Positions 34,703 to 47,464 of a stretch of 64,000 nt of DNA are shown here, piece by piece. Source of the DNA: Umbelopsis ramanniana AG. Taxonomy: Eukaryota > Mucoromycota > Umbelopsidomycetes > Umbelopsidales > Umbelopsidaceae. The first letter of the stretch is position 1. Every line of letters begins with the position of its first letter. The stretch is from positions 186,001 through 250,000 of the forward strand of contig NW_026252091.1 of NCBI RefSeq assembly GCF_025399195.1, written 5' to 3'. Both the position numbers and the translations under genes were made by a program. The notes beneath the pieces are model-generated. The model saw only the letters and a list, made by a program, of their open reading frames with translations, made no database searches and was not told where the DNA came from.

Positions 34703-35919
34703 ATGCCCTTCATTCTTCCACCCGCTTTAGCTAAAACCTTTGCTCGATGGTTCACACAAGCACAAAGCGATTTACAAGATGTCAGTCTAGGTACAGTGTA
34801 CCATTACAAAGCGTGGGACTTTGCCAATCCCATAAAGTACCATTTCTTTTTTAATTCAACTTAAATCATATAGAAACCATTCTGAAAGGCAATACTTGTC
34901 AACCTATTTCAATGCGAGAGTTTAAACTTTTTCTTCAAAACAAAGAGCATTCTGCTGAAAATCTGGATTTCTACTACTGGTTTATCGATTACAGCGAGCG
35001 CTTTTACCAACTTCCAGAGCATGAAAGGGCAATGTCAATGCCTCCGACCGAAAAGCCAAGTGTTGCATCTTACGCCCTTCCGCTAGAAACTCTCATTAAA
35101 CAACCTAGCATTAAGTCCTCACGAGACTCCGAAGAACCCCCGTCCGATTATTGTACAGAGAAAGAGCCAAGTGAGCTCCTCAATGAAAAAGATCCAGCAA
35201 ATCAACCATTCCGCGAAGAGGTCAATGCTGTATTGCGCACGTTCTTCAATTATGATTCAGAAAAAGAACTCAACATTGATGGGTACCTTCGAAGATATAT
35301 CGTGTACCACGCCAACAGAACTACACATCCTGAAGTATTCGCCGCTTGTCATGCAAAAGTTTATCAAATCATGGAACAGTCATCGCTACGAAACTTCTTG
35401 CATCATGCTCTTCAAAACATTCGATACGATGGCATTGTGTTCCGTTATTCCATGGGATTCTTCTTCTTCTTATGCGTGACCCTTACTTTGACTCTCACTT
35501 TCTTATTCCATACTTCGCGTTGGTACCGTCTTTTCGTCTTTCCATGTACTTTTGGATGCATGTTCTATGTTCTTTCTGGAAGAGCTGGTATGTGTTTCAG
35601 AAGAGCATTAAGAAACAAACGTCAAGTGCCTCTATACGAACTGGATCAAGAACACGCCGATCTCATGAAGAATCAAAAGCGCAAAACGTTGGACATTGAA
35701 AGTGTTTCTGATATGAAGTCCATCATTGATCCACATGTACTCAACTACAACAAGGTAAGATACACCTCATTTAGTGATGACTCCTTTTTTATGACCCTCC
35801 AGAAATCTAATCGTTGTTTAACTCTCTAGCTAATGTTCATGCACACCTTTTCGGTATCTGCATTGACAGCTCTATCATTGACTATAATGGTAGTCAGCTT
35901 GACCAATGAGCCCGAGTAG
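34703..35919 (+). CDS. RGS-domain membrane protein, RAX1-like
   Basis: Three exons (34703-34790, 34874-35754, 35830-35919) give 352 residues. The RGS domain is split: DVSLETILKGNTCQP and MREFKLFLQNKEHSAENLDFYYW are helices 1-4, then about 70 disordered residues are inserted, then the rest (NQPFREEVNAVLRTFF, LRRYIVYH, THPEVFAACHAKVYQIMEQSSLRNFLHHA). Three hydrophobic segments close the protein (about 223-246, 250-270, and 325-349 in exon 3). RGS plus three C-terminal membrane helices is the layout of yeast Rax1, which marks old division and growth sites together with Rax2. G-alpha GAP activity is not assured. The 88-nt first exon was found by extending the RGS helix upstream to an ATG behind a TATA box. 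Confidence 0.88.
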
Positions 35920-37091
35920 TTAAACAATCCCCCTCCCCCTTTTACTATCCTTATTTAATAGCGAAAGTGCTTCTTCCAATACTTCATGGCCTCATATTTT
36001 ACTTGTGGAAACCATTATTCCTCCTACCTCACAATTTGTAAAAATAAAGCTATTAATCCTCACCATGTATTCAGTATGCAATTCTGTCAAACGTCGTGTG
36101 GACGAGCTACTAAACTTCACTTTATCTGAAGGAATCATATGCATGTCAGCTGTTAAAAGGAGGGCAGTAAAGAGAGTAGGGGGTGTAACTGTACGAGAGC
36201 GCTTAAAGGAGGAGCACTACATAGCATCCATAGAGTTCGATAGATCATCTAGTTTAGCAAGATTGCAATAAAAAAATAGAAAACCATCGTGTTCACTTGC
36301 GTGTGTGACCGAAGTTTTGGAAACAGCTTGGTCAGTGCTTAGCTTACTATTTTGTCAGAGAAGGGCGATCTTTCTACCAATTTCAAATCCAGGGATGCTC
36401 GTATCTTCCCATGAAGGCGATAAACGCATGGAATAACAGATTGCAGTCGCAAGATCATAACGCAATCTTTCTGGCCACTTTAGACAGTGCGTACAGCAAC
36501 GTCTATGTCAAGCAGCCAGGAGTCAAGTGTCCCCAAGGGATCCATTCATCAAAATCGAGAATTGTGTGATGGAAAATGATGGGGTTGACTCTTCCATTTG
36601 CCATAAGGTGAATGATCGGCATGCATTTTTCTAGGGCCGATTGGCTTGATCTCATCATGGAGACTATGGTGTGATTGGCATCCGCATGAGCAGAGCATGT
36701 CCGTGCATCCAATCTTCTGATCGCCAATCTTTCACCCCGGAAAGCAAATCATCGTCAACTGGGATTGTGTTTCCCGATTCTGACAGTGGCGGGTCATGAT
36801 CATCGTGACTAAACCATATGTGTTTCTTCTTCCCCTGCAATGACTTTCTGCTCTTCACAGTAGATGGATGATTGAAGTAGTATGAGGGAGTCCTAATGGG
36901 CAATCTTTCCAAGCGACATTGCATAAACAGGAATCGGAAGAAAAAAATAGCTGCATTCAAGTTACGTGATATTGATATGTACAATGGACAAGGAGGCAAG
37001 CATTGCAGAGCATGTCCATGTCTTTCTATATTACATGTTATTTTGATTAAAGTGTAGTCTGTATCAAGTCCTCCTGAGAAATTGGGACAAC
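35920..37091. other. intergenic; two weak minus-strand frames
   Basis: Convergent 3' flanks. Two overlapping minus-strand frames (36999-36664, 111 codons; 36727-36503, 74 codons) have no recognisable domain. I do not call a gene here. Confidence 0.4.
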
Positions 37092-38308
37092 CTATTGATT
37101 TGTTGAAGCATTTCGCTGTTTGTGAACGACGGAATTGAATCGGGCATCTTCATACCGAGAAACAATTTCTCTAATGGAGGACACAAACTCTTCATCGCCA
37201 TGCCCAAGAGAGCTGCTTTGCAGTACTCTTCGAAGATGAGTTGGATTTGTTTCTTGGATATTTGCAAGATCTTTCATAACTTTCTGTGCAGCCAGGGTGC
37301 CTTGCCTCGTGTTGAACAGTTCTTTTTTAGCATCCATGTATTTTCGTGATAGTGCATCAACGGCATCAAGCTTTCCATTGTTCATGTAAGAGCTCTGAAA
37401 TGCACGACAATGGTTATATCAACCTTTTGTAAGTGAACGCAATCGATAACATACTTACGATGTTGTTCTTCCAGTGCCTTTTCCGTACATCTCGTAAGAA
37501 ATCATCAATACTATATCCAAGGAAAGTCAGTACAAGTCCAATCAGATTACATAGCCGCAAGCGGATAACTTACGCCTGTACTTCATAGCTGGAATGCTGG
37601 TCAAAGATATTGGTGTCTACGACACTTTGCGTTGCGCAAAATTTGAACGCGTTATCGTTCATTAGTTTGCTCAATGCATCATAGCCATCGCCTCCAGACT
37701 TGTTTCGATCACATTGTTCCATGAAATCGAGGATAGAGGTCCAAATTTCTAAGTAGGTTGAATTTTTTTGATGAGCATTCAAGTACGTACGTGCAAGTTT
37801 GCTAATAACAGGTACCTGCAGTCACCCGTATGGGCTCACGGGGCCATATATCAGGTTGCGAGAAATATGTGAGATATAATGAAAATATCACTCCGAGTCG
37901 GATTGATGTGGTTTCGAAACGGAAGTGTTCTATGAGAAAGCGGTCAGGCTTGATTACGGTGGCAGACTCCTATTCTAATGCAACCCTATCATACCTAGTA
38001 TCGCTTCATTAATGGCTTGCATGAACATTGGGCGACCCTGTTGATCCGGGCAGGCAAAGTGGATTAAAGAAAAGTTGTATTCCTTCCATATGTTTGAAAA
38101 AGTTTCTAGGGTATGCACTTTTTGCTACAGCGAGGTGATCGAGTTGTGAGCGGAATGATATATGAATCATATGGTTTTAAAAAGAATGCAATAAGTGTAC
38201 CTTTGCAAAGGATCCAATTAGTAAAAAGATGTCTCGTTCAATTGCATTTCTCGAGATCGCTTCGTTGCCAACTGTGAGGGTTGGTTCTGAATCCACGTAG
38301 GATGCCAT
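37092..38308 (-). CDS. SNAPC1 (SNAP43)-like subunit of the snRNA-activating complex
   Basis: Six minus-strand exons (38308-38201, 38124-37995, 37929-37816, 37748-37574, 37510-37459, 37394-37092) give 293 residues. Matching SNAPC1 blocks are ERDIFLLIGSFAKQ, LETFSNIWKEYNFSLIHFAC, FRFETTSIRLGVIFSLYLTYFSQP, then PIRVTAEIWTSILDFMEQ, which parallels the human KIRVALKDWDEVLKF segment. SNAPC1 helps bind the proximal sequence element of snRNA promoters with SNAPC3/SNAPC4 for Pol II and Pol III transcription. The fungal protein lacks the long acidic C-terminus of the human one. The intron after PIRVTA was chosen because it removes an in-frame stop and joins the two conserved halves; read-through would truncate the protein. 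Divergent from RECQL1 with 148 bases between ATGs. Confidence 0.8.
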
Positions 38309-38456
38309 GGTAACAAAGCGCTTGAATTGTCGCTACAGTCCAGGTTTTGCTCAAAGATACAACGAAGTCACTCCGGCTACCGACTGAAAATTACAGAAAG
38401 CGCTGTTGGACTGCGCTCTTTTACGCTGTTATATCATTCTCGACTACGAGCATGCT

Positions 38457-41139
38457 ATGGCCGATTCGCAATCCCAATTAGACGATGTTGAACACGAAAT
38501 CGACCTAATTGATATTGAAATATCTTTGTTGAAGGAGAAAAGGACTAAATTAATATCACGTCGAAACCATTTACGATCGAAGGTTGGAGCTGTATCGGAT
38601 CTTCAACACCACCAACAGCACACTGCTTTGCCTGACTACAACTCTACAGCGTTTCCATGGTACCCACAGTTGAAAGAGGCGTCAAATAAATATTTCAAAA
38701 TCAATGATTTTAGGCCGCTACAGCTACCTATCATGAATGCCGCCATGGATCGTCAACGCGATCTTTTCATTGTCCTGCCAACTGGGGGAGGCAAATCATT
38801 ATGCTATCAACTACCAGCTGTCTTGGAGCAAGGTGTTACTGTAGTTGTCAGTCCTTTAATTAGTCTTATTCAAGATCAGTGCTTTCATTTGGATGAGGCT
38901 GGAGTAGATGCAGGATACCTCATCGGTGCGTCAACCAAGGAAGAAGTGGCCCAAGTCACAGCTCGCCTAATGTCAGGTTCGCTCAAACTGATCTATGTGA
39001 CTCCTGAAAAGATTGCCAAAAGCAAAAGGTTTATGGCAAAGCTGGGTAAACTTTATGAAAAGGGAAATTTGGCTCGAATTGTCATCGATGAGGCTCATTG
39101 CTGCTCTGTCGTGGGTCATGACTTTCGGTAAGCTTGAATGAAATGCCACCGCTGTCTGACCGACTTTGCATATGAAATTAACGTACAGTATCGTATTTGT
39201 ACTAATGAAAATAGACCAGACTACAAAAAGCTCAATGTGCTGAGGGTAAGAAAACCATCACAGACATATCCTCTTTGCTCGACCAACCTGCTCAAATGTG
39301 TCTTTTAGACTGTCTTCCCTAAAACTCCAATAATGGCTTTGACGGCGACCTGCTCAGCGACGGTAATGACAGACGTTATGAACATACTTGGAATGCCAAA
39401 AATTACAGATTCAACAAAAGGCACACTTTTATTCTCTGCACCCTTACATCGTAAGTATCCTTTGGTTATGACAGGCGTGCTAGCTCTGTACTTAGCAATT
39501 GTATTCAGGGCCGAATTTGAAATACCAAGTTCTTCCCAAAGCGGATAAGGCAGATCAAGTCATTACGGACATTGTCGCTTGGATACAGAATTACCACCCT
39601 GGTGAATCTGGTATTATCTATTGTCTATCCAAGAAAGACACACATGCTGTATGTGAAGGTATCATGAAGGAGAGCAATGGTCGCATCAAAGGCGGCGTGT
39701 ATCATTCGGACTTATTTGAGGTTTGTACATAGCTTGTTATAGCGTGTTGTAAAGTTATGGTTACTGATGTTCCCGATAGGATGATAAAGAGAGGATACAT
39801 ACGTTATGGCGGAAAAACGAACTGCATGTTATAGTGGCCACCATAGCCTTTGGCTTAGGTATCAATCATCCTAACTGCCGATTCATCATACACCATTCTA
39901 TGTCTAAATCTGTTGAAGGATACTATCAAGAGAGCGGGAGAGCTGGTAATAGAAGAATTATATAATGCATATGGCTGTTGAATTGTCACTAAATTTTCTT
40001 TCAGGCCGCGATGGTTTACCGGCTGATTGTATAGCTTTGTATCGAGGACAAGATGGTAAGCAGTTGATCCAATGTCATTTCAAATGGTAAGATTATATCA
40101 CCGTGATAACCATGTGTTCATTTTAGCCATACGCCTTACCACACTGGTAGTTGGAGATCTGAATGGAAAGGACAATGGTAAGCCCAGTGCTATTGCGAGA
40201 TCGTTTTAGTTCTATGCTAATGTTTCATCTCAGTGTATGGTATGATACGCTATGCGCAAGATTATCGAACATGTCGAAAAATTTTCTTTGAATCGTACTT
40301 CTCCAACGATCCTACTGTATCATCTTCTGAATATTCCGGTCAATTACTGAACACCACCTCAATGGATCAGCCCTGCGAGCTATGTGATAATTGCCGAAGG
40401 GGAAAAGGTGATGGTCACTCCGTCGTTTCCAAAGATATTACACTGGAAGCCATGACGGCAGTCAAAATTGCGAACGCGGCACAAACGAGTTCTGAAGAAA
40501 GAGTGACCATGGTGAAGATGGTTAATTATATGAGAGGCAGAGGGCTTAAAAAGGGTGGACTTGAGGAGCTTTTCAAAAGCAACGATGTAGAGGCAGCGCC
40601 AAAAAAGAAATGGACAGATGCCGTAAGTAGTAGTATGGTTAATAATGGTTTAATCATGTTATTGACCTTTCGCATACCAGGAATTGGAAATGATGATAAA
40701 CTATCTATTGACTGAACAATATCTTTGGGAAGACTTTCACTTTACACCTTATAGCTCCATATCGTAAGTGAAAAATGAATTATTTCCCAAGCTTGCAAAC
40801 CATGACTGAAATTGATGTTCTAGCTATCTCAAACCCGGGCCATTGGCAAGGCGTTTGTCATCGTTGAGGAAAAGTGACCTTCAAGGCGATAGGCAACCAA
40901 TACAGATCATGATGGACTTTTTGGTGGATGAAAGTGCCGAAGCAAACCTTCCACGACCAGCAAAGAGAAAAAGAATATCAAAGGCCACCACCCCTCAAGT
41001 TCCCCATATCGACAGCTATGACGATGATGAAATTGAAATCGACTTGTCTATTTACAATGAAATATCAGATGCTGAAGATACGTCAGAAGCGCGATCAACA
41101 CCACCAGCGCCAAGAGAGATTATTGACTTGGATGATTAA
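38457..41139 (+). CDS. RecQ-family DNA helicase, RECQL1 type
   Basis: Ten exons (38457-39127, 39215-39245, 39309-39450, 39509-39720, 39780-39945, 40005-40055, 40127-40177, 40234-40622, 40681-40763, 40824-41139) give 703 residues. An N-terminal coiled coil ([19 protein letters not shown]) precedes [22 protein letters not shown], typical of RECQL1. Helicase motifs: [12 protein letters not shown] (Walker A), [66 protein letters not shown] and [23 protein letters not shown] zinc site is CELCDNC, and a winged helix region is [16 protein letters not shown]. 3'-5' DNA unwinding in repair is the family role. In the aromatic-rich loop QWGHDFRPDY is changed to VVGHDFRPDY. The C-terminal 80 residues are acidic with a KRKR nuclear signal. 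Start 38457 is the first true ATG. Confidence 0.95.
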
Positions 41140-41836
41140 ATCAAGAGTCTCCCTTCACCACAAAGACATCCATCCCATCGCATATTGTAATTATAAAGAA
41201 AAAGTAACTTTTATTGTTGAATATAGAACAAATACCTAATGAAGTGAGAATGAAGTGTGAGTAAAATGAGATCATCATCCGTGTAAAATGTGATATGTGT
41301 ATATTTGGCTTCAAAATGAGTATGCTTTGCACTGATATCAAAGCACAAAGTAGAAAGAAACCATTTGTTCTTGTTTGTGAAAAAAATTGTCACATTCCAT
41401 AGTGAATAGGAAAGCGGCAGAGTGTATCAAACTTGGTGATGGGAAGGGGATTTGAAAAAGAATTCATGAATGAATCTTACCTTTATGTAAACGAGTAAAG
41501 TATGTGCTGAAACTGGTAGAGGAAAGAAGAAAGACAGTGTGGATAAAAAAGCTGAAGGTTGAAAAAAGAAAAACAAAAAAAAAATTGCTGCCATTTTTTG
41601 AGTGGCCGCAAGGACCAGTCACTGTTCTGAATGAAATGTCAATCAGGTACCACGTTGCTTCGCGTTTGGGAAAAACAATGTGCCTATTGATATCGGCAAC
41701 ACCTCCTAAAGCTGGGCTTAGGCCCATGACGTTACCTGTAATAAAATGTTTCCATTTCAGATATAAAGTCCCACCAATTTTTCTGTCCTCTTTTTTTTCC
41801 CTTGTTTATTGATCACAAACGCTAGGTACAACTAGC
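41140..41836. other. intergenic, FAB1 promoter region
   Basis: No gene. Ends in a T-rich and pyrimidine-rich leader before the FAB1-family ATG. Confidence 0.5.
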
Positions 41837-44800
41837 ATGCCCGACTCCATGGCAGCGAGGAAATTGCCTCAGATGATTAATCCGTCATTTCCAACAGTAC
41901 GAGAAAGACCTCGAACTTTTTCAAAACCTTTACCACCTTTACCAGCTTCAAACTATGTATCTGTGGTCGACACGAACCAACAGCGCGGGCATATTTTTCG
42001 GACTTCCACCGCAGCACTTCTCTTACCTTTGGATTCCCGCTGCATAGACCATGCGAGCACTGTCATGCTACGTTCGCTGGAACAACTGCATTTGCCGAAA
42101 CATCCTTGGGAGCGTATTTTATCGAATATTCTGGGATCCATTACCAGTCAGTATCCTCATGTGATCGGACTTGTGGACACACCGCATCTAGAGAAATTTA
42201 GACAAAACGAAAGTTCTGATAACGGAAAAGCTGATGACCATCATAAGGTCAAAAGACAGACTATCTATTGTATATGTATCGATATAGACACAACCGGTCA
42301 ACCGTCAACCTCGAGTTTTATCCCTGACCAATTTCTCGGGCGCCCTCTATTACAGTTGCCGAAGCAATATGGTAAGAGGATCGACAGTGCCTGCGGCAAA
42401 AATGTGAAAAACCTTGTTTTGTTGACGCTTGTACATTTAGGCAGTGAACTTGATACTGAGGATAACAAATATAACTTTATTGGTGGTACTGTCCTGCTAA
42501 AAGGTGCGGATGTGGCCGTTCTGGAGAATGCAGCAGTAGTTTTAGGCATTGTCATGTTCGTGGTTTATAACCTCACGCTGGAGAGCTGTGTGTTACGGGA
42601 CCACCAAATCACCAGACAGACAAGCAATAAAAAAGCCAAGACTTCGATACCTGCTAACAAAATTACAAAGCCTATTCCGCAAACACCCAGTAGTAAAGAG
42701 GAAAAGAATCAAACGGCAACAGGTGGCGGATTATTTGGTTGGATAAAGCCATCAGCGAAAAGGAACAGCGTTCGCAAACTCATCGACAGGTTCTCAGGAG
42801 AGAAGAGCAAGGCAAGTGAGAGTAATACGACAACTTCAGTAAATAAACGAAACAGTGCTCGGATAGCACCGGTAGAGGATGCTCGACCATTTATGGAGTC
42901 TAGTCGCCTCACAAACGATAAACTTCAGTTGTCTGATTTCTTCAGCAGTAGACAGCTCAGGGCCTCTCAAAGTTTCCTGAGTGAACTAGGGATCTCTGAA
43001 TCAGAGATGCACCACTTTTCCAATGTGCTAAAATCGATAAACCAGGCAGTGCTATCCTCCTCGCCAGGCATTGTTTATCCTCCACCAAGGCTCATAGTAC
43101 GTTTGCATGAAGACGAGGAAGCCATCAACGCTATTGGGGCTGATGCTTGGATCAGCTTACGACCCAACAATGCAGCGGTCATTCGAACCTTATCAGGCTT
43201 TAGAGCTATGGAATTGCAGCGCATTGTTGGGATTCCAGCAAGACAACGACTGTCGCGGAAATCAACATCACGAACTGGTGACACCTGGTCCACCACTTCG
43301 AATGCTACAAGCACTACCTCCGTTCCTCAATCTATTACGGCATATTCGACACTCAGAAATCCCAAAATGACTGTAGAAACTGGCTTAGAATTGAACTACC
43401 TCAACCTCAAGACCAATGACATTCACAGTATCATGAATCATCAAAGTTTGGCGGTCAGCTTCTCTAGTTTTACTTCCAAAGAAACCATGGTTAGGTGTGA
43501 AGGCCCCACTATATATGCAATAGACTTTTATCGATATTCTTCACATTACCATCCTACTGGCGATAAAACCCTCGGAGAAGTAATCATGAACTGGTGTAAC
43601 GAGGCACAACAACCACCATTGATTAACAAAGCATCGCAATCTACCTTCCGAACAAGCGCGTCCACCAGCGATTTCAAATCTTCAGGATCAATTCCAGAGA
43701 AACCTTCGAAACCAAATGGTGGCGGTTCAAAGAAGAATGAGAACCAGGATGCTGTGGAACAACATAATGGATGTCCCAAATGCCATGGACCCATTCAAGA
43801 CCATATTTTCTCATTTTGTCATGGCTCAAGTCGTATCAATGTCACTATTGGAATGGATCGAACACGTCGAAATGACAAGGATGAAGTTGTCGAAGAAAAA
43901 GATGACTTTGGTGCTGATCATGACGATATGGGGGTCATTATGTGGACAGCCTGTAAGGTTTGCAAGGAGCAGCTCAAACCATTGCCCATGTCATTACCCA
44001 CGTACAAATACTCATTTGGAAAGTATTTGGAGTTATTATTGTACGACAAAGAATTTATGCCTCCCAAGGCGATGTGCGAGCATTCTACTGACCGACACTC
44101 TGTTCTGCGCTGCTTTCAACACAAGGGTGTTATTATCCAGTTCGATTATGAAGATATTGAGCTCTTCGAAATGCGAGTTCCGCGATTGCAAGTTGTGCTC
44201 CCCGAGGAAGTAGGCGCAATAGAAGACTCCGACAACATCGAGCATGGCAGCAGCGACGGAGCGGAACCACAACAATTTGTAAAGGATGTCGCCATTGAAT
44301 TGAACGCGTGCGAGGAATCTCTCTTCCAAGCTGAAGGCGAAGTGGATTCCTTTTTTTCAGCGGTTGACCGTCACATCAAATTACTGCAAGAGTATCTAGT
44401 TGCAGAGGATAAATTGGAACGACAATCAGCTACGTTCTTTTTAGGTCAAAGCAAGGCACAAGGGCTTCGCTCGGAATTGGACCAATTGCAACTCTTGTTC
44501 AACCAAGAGAGGGAAAACCTACTTCGAGGACTGGATAAACTCGTCGGCGATGAGATGAATGACTTTAATCGCTGGTTCTCCATAAAGGTCAAATCCATCA
44601 TGGACAGCTTGTTGCTCTGGCAAGAGACGAACTGTCCGGAACTTGACATTGAATGCATTTGGGATCCTATGCCAGACTGGATGAAGTCCGAAACTGTTCA
44701 CCTATTTCCTGGTTCATCGGTGCCTGTCCGCGAAGACGAACCCAGTTCCATCATCGCCCATACACTGAGCTCAAAGGATTATCAAGAGGAGCTGGAACAA

Positions 44801-47199
44801 AAACCAATTGTCACACGTTCGTTACAATCTTCTTCCACTTCTTCAGCGGCCGCTTTGTTCACAGAATCTCCGGAATCCAAGACACCGGAAGAAAAAGCTA
44901 TAGGGGACATGCCGAGTTCAGAATCCAGCACCACAAGTACAAAGCAAAAGAATGCCCCAGTTTATCGGGAGCTTCTGCATGGGTTCTACTCCACAGTAGG
45001 GAGAGAGACGGTGTCGATTGGAAATTCTCTTGCCACCGCACATGCTCCAGCGTCGTTAAGAACAACATTATTGGAGACGATTCGCGATATGAATGTGACC
45101 GACCGGCTCGGATCTCGCTTAACGAACTTTAATCCAGCAGAAACCAACAAAAACGATCGAGATTTGGAGCTTTTGAGCCACAAACTGACATTCACAAATC
45201 AACAAAATACATCTCTGCCTACTGGTATGGATGACAGGGTACTCAAGTCTATTGAGGCTGACGTTGCAATGGGAATGAAGGATATTTCTCGCAAAGTATT
45301 GGATGTCACCGCTGATGTGTCTGGAACCTCGTCGGGAAAAATACCAAAACGATCCAATTCTCTCATTACAGAGGTGAAGGTTACATCTGTGATCAATGAA
45401 ACTGCTTCTCGTGTGCCACCTTCAGGACAACCTAGCTCGGTCAAGTCTAGTGAAACAGGAGGAGAGAGTAAATCACAGGAGCCACTATCTCCACATATCA
45501 AGCATAGTATGTATTGAAAAGCGATAATTTCCCGCCCAAACCTTTTATTTGTCTGGTCTTTCTTGGCTACCCATGCTTAACAATTGCCATGCTTTTTTTG
45601 TTTCGCAGAATATGTCCATAATGGTACACAATTTTCATGTACCGTCTACTTCGCTCGAGAATTTGACGAATTACGACAGAGATGCGGTATAGAAAAGTTA
45701 ATCATACAGTCCCTGAGTCGATGCGACAATTGGTCCGCTTCAGGCGGCAAGAGCAAAAGTACATTTTTCAAGACCAAAGGTGAATGTTTACCTTTACTCA
45801 TGTCAAATATTTGAACTTTAAAAAAAAATTGTTGCAGATAATTGGGTTGGGCCACTCTACTGACTCGTTTTTTCTATTGCAGACAATCGACTGGTGCTGA
45901 AACAAATGGTGTCGTCATGGAACGTAGCTGAGAGAGACGCTTTGCTACGATTTGCGCCAAAGTACTTTGCCTATCTTAAACGCTCTGCTGGGGTAAGTAT
46001 AGTAAACGTGGATTCCCTTCTGTGTGCGGGATTTAGATGCCGCGGATTAAGCAGAAAAATGTTCTGAGATGAGTACAACATTCCTTGTGAAATATCTGTG
46101 GGTTTCTAACCATTACCTTTAGGCGCCTTCTGTACTTGCAAAAATATTCGGCTTTTATACCATCAAGATTCGAAAATTGGCTGAAGATAAGACGACCCTG
46201 AAGATGGATATACTAGTTATGGAACATTTATTCTATGGTCAAAACATTAGCCGGGTAAGTCCCCAATTTTAAAAATGTTAGTGGAATCGGGAAGCCTGGA
46301 AAAGGGTATGCCGCTGCAGATAAATTTTGACTGGGGATTTTTTTTTTTTGGGTATCGCAGCGCTTTGATCTAAAAGGTATTCAGGGTCGACACGTTGATG
46401 AAATGAAGAAGTCGGCGGAACTCACCTTGTGGGATGGGGACTGGGTAGAAGGTAACCGGATACGTGTGACAAATAATCAGTTTAAGGAAAAGCATCAATA
46501 GATGGAATTTTACTAACGCCAGAATAGGATTCCGAGCAACTTTAATGGTACACGCGCAATCGAAAGCCATCATCGAACAAGCTCTACAGAATGACGCTAC
46601 CTTTTTATCCGAGTGCAACATCATGGACTACTCGCTACTAGTAGGCATCGATGATGAGAAAAAGGAGATGATTGTGGGCATTGTAGGTAAGAAAAATATT
46701 AAACAAGTAATCTAAAACATTTGGGGGGAGGAAGGGCTATTGCCACATCACAACACCCCCATTGATATTCTGAGTTACAGATTTCATTGGCACATTTACG
46801 TGGTTCAAGAAGTTAGAGTCCACCAGCAAATCTGCTCTGCAACCTCACAAGGAAGTCACAGTGTTATCGCCAAACAAATACAAGACGCGGTTCTGTGAAA
46901 CCATCTTGGACTACTTCCTAGGCATTCCAGGTCAGTTGCACGGCATGAAAAAAAAAAAATATACCTGGTGTCTTGGAGGATCTGTGCACCAAGAAATCAC
47001 CACAAATAAGAAGTTTATTCTAACTAGCTCATTGCGCTTCTTTCATCCAGATAAATGGCTACGGCTGCCCAAAGCGACGAATGGAGGAGTTTCTAGAAAG
47101 CAAATGCAGCAAAGAAAGACTTGGTCATGGTGGTTTATAGAAGATGACATGGTAGAAGAATGGAATGGATTGGTTCCACTACCGTATTCACTTGTGTAG
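41837..47199 (+). CDS. FAB1/PIKfyve-family phosphatidylinositol 3-phosphate 5-kinase lacking FYVE domain
   Basis: Eight exons (41837-45506, 45609-45779, 45883-45992, 46123-46254, 46361-46451, 46528-46686, 46781-46930, 47051-47199) give 1543 residues. Residues about 75-255 resemble the TCP1/CCT-like domain of Fab1 (GGTVLLKGADVAVLENAAVVLG, VYNLTLESCVLRD). The Cys-rich Fab1 block follows near 645 (CPKCHGPIQDHIFSFCHG). The lipid kinase domain fills the last 320 residues: SLSRCDNWSASGGKSKSTFF, DNRLVLKQM (ATP-site Lys), PSVLAKIFGFYTIKI, ILVMEHLFYGQNISRRFDLKG, NIMDYSLLVGID, GIVDFIGTFTW, VLSPNKYKTRFCETI and DKWL. The product would be PI(3,5)P2 on endosomes/vacuoles. No N-terminal FYVE zinc finger is seen, as in plant FAB1C/D. 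The kinase domain alone is split by seven introns whereas the first 1223 residues are one exon. Confidence 0.9.
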
Positions 47200-47464
47200 C
47201 ATAAAGTAGCTTGTTAAACGGTTGCAGGCGGAGTCTAGCATGGTTCCGCCGCCAAAAAAAAAAAAAAAAGCAGGAGTAATTCTAGGGATTTGCACGCGCC
47301 CACCGGCTGGTACGAGCCATTTTTATTATTATTATTTTATTGCTGAAGGAATCTTCTTCCTTTTTTTGCACATCGCATCCCTTTTCATCTGCATCAAATA
47401 CCCATCTCGTCATTCAACCCGAGCAATTTCCCGTTGCAGATAATACCGTCTGTTTTAAACGCTG

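Noticed and set aside
36503-36999. Two overlapping minus-strand frames as a small gene
   Set aside because: No domain, no convincing splice pair joining them, and low-complexity start.
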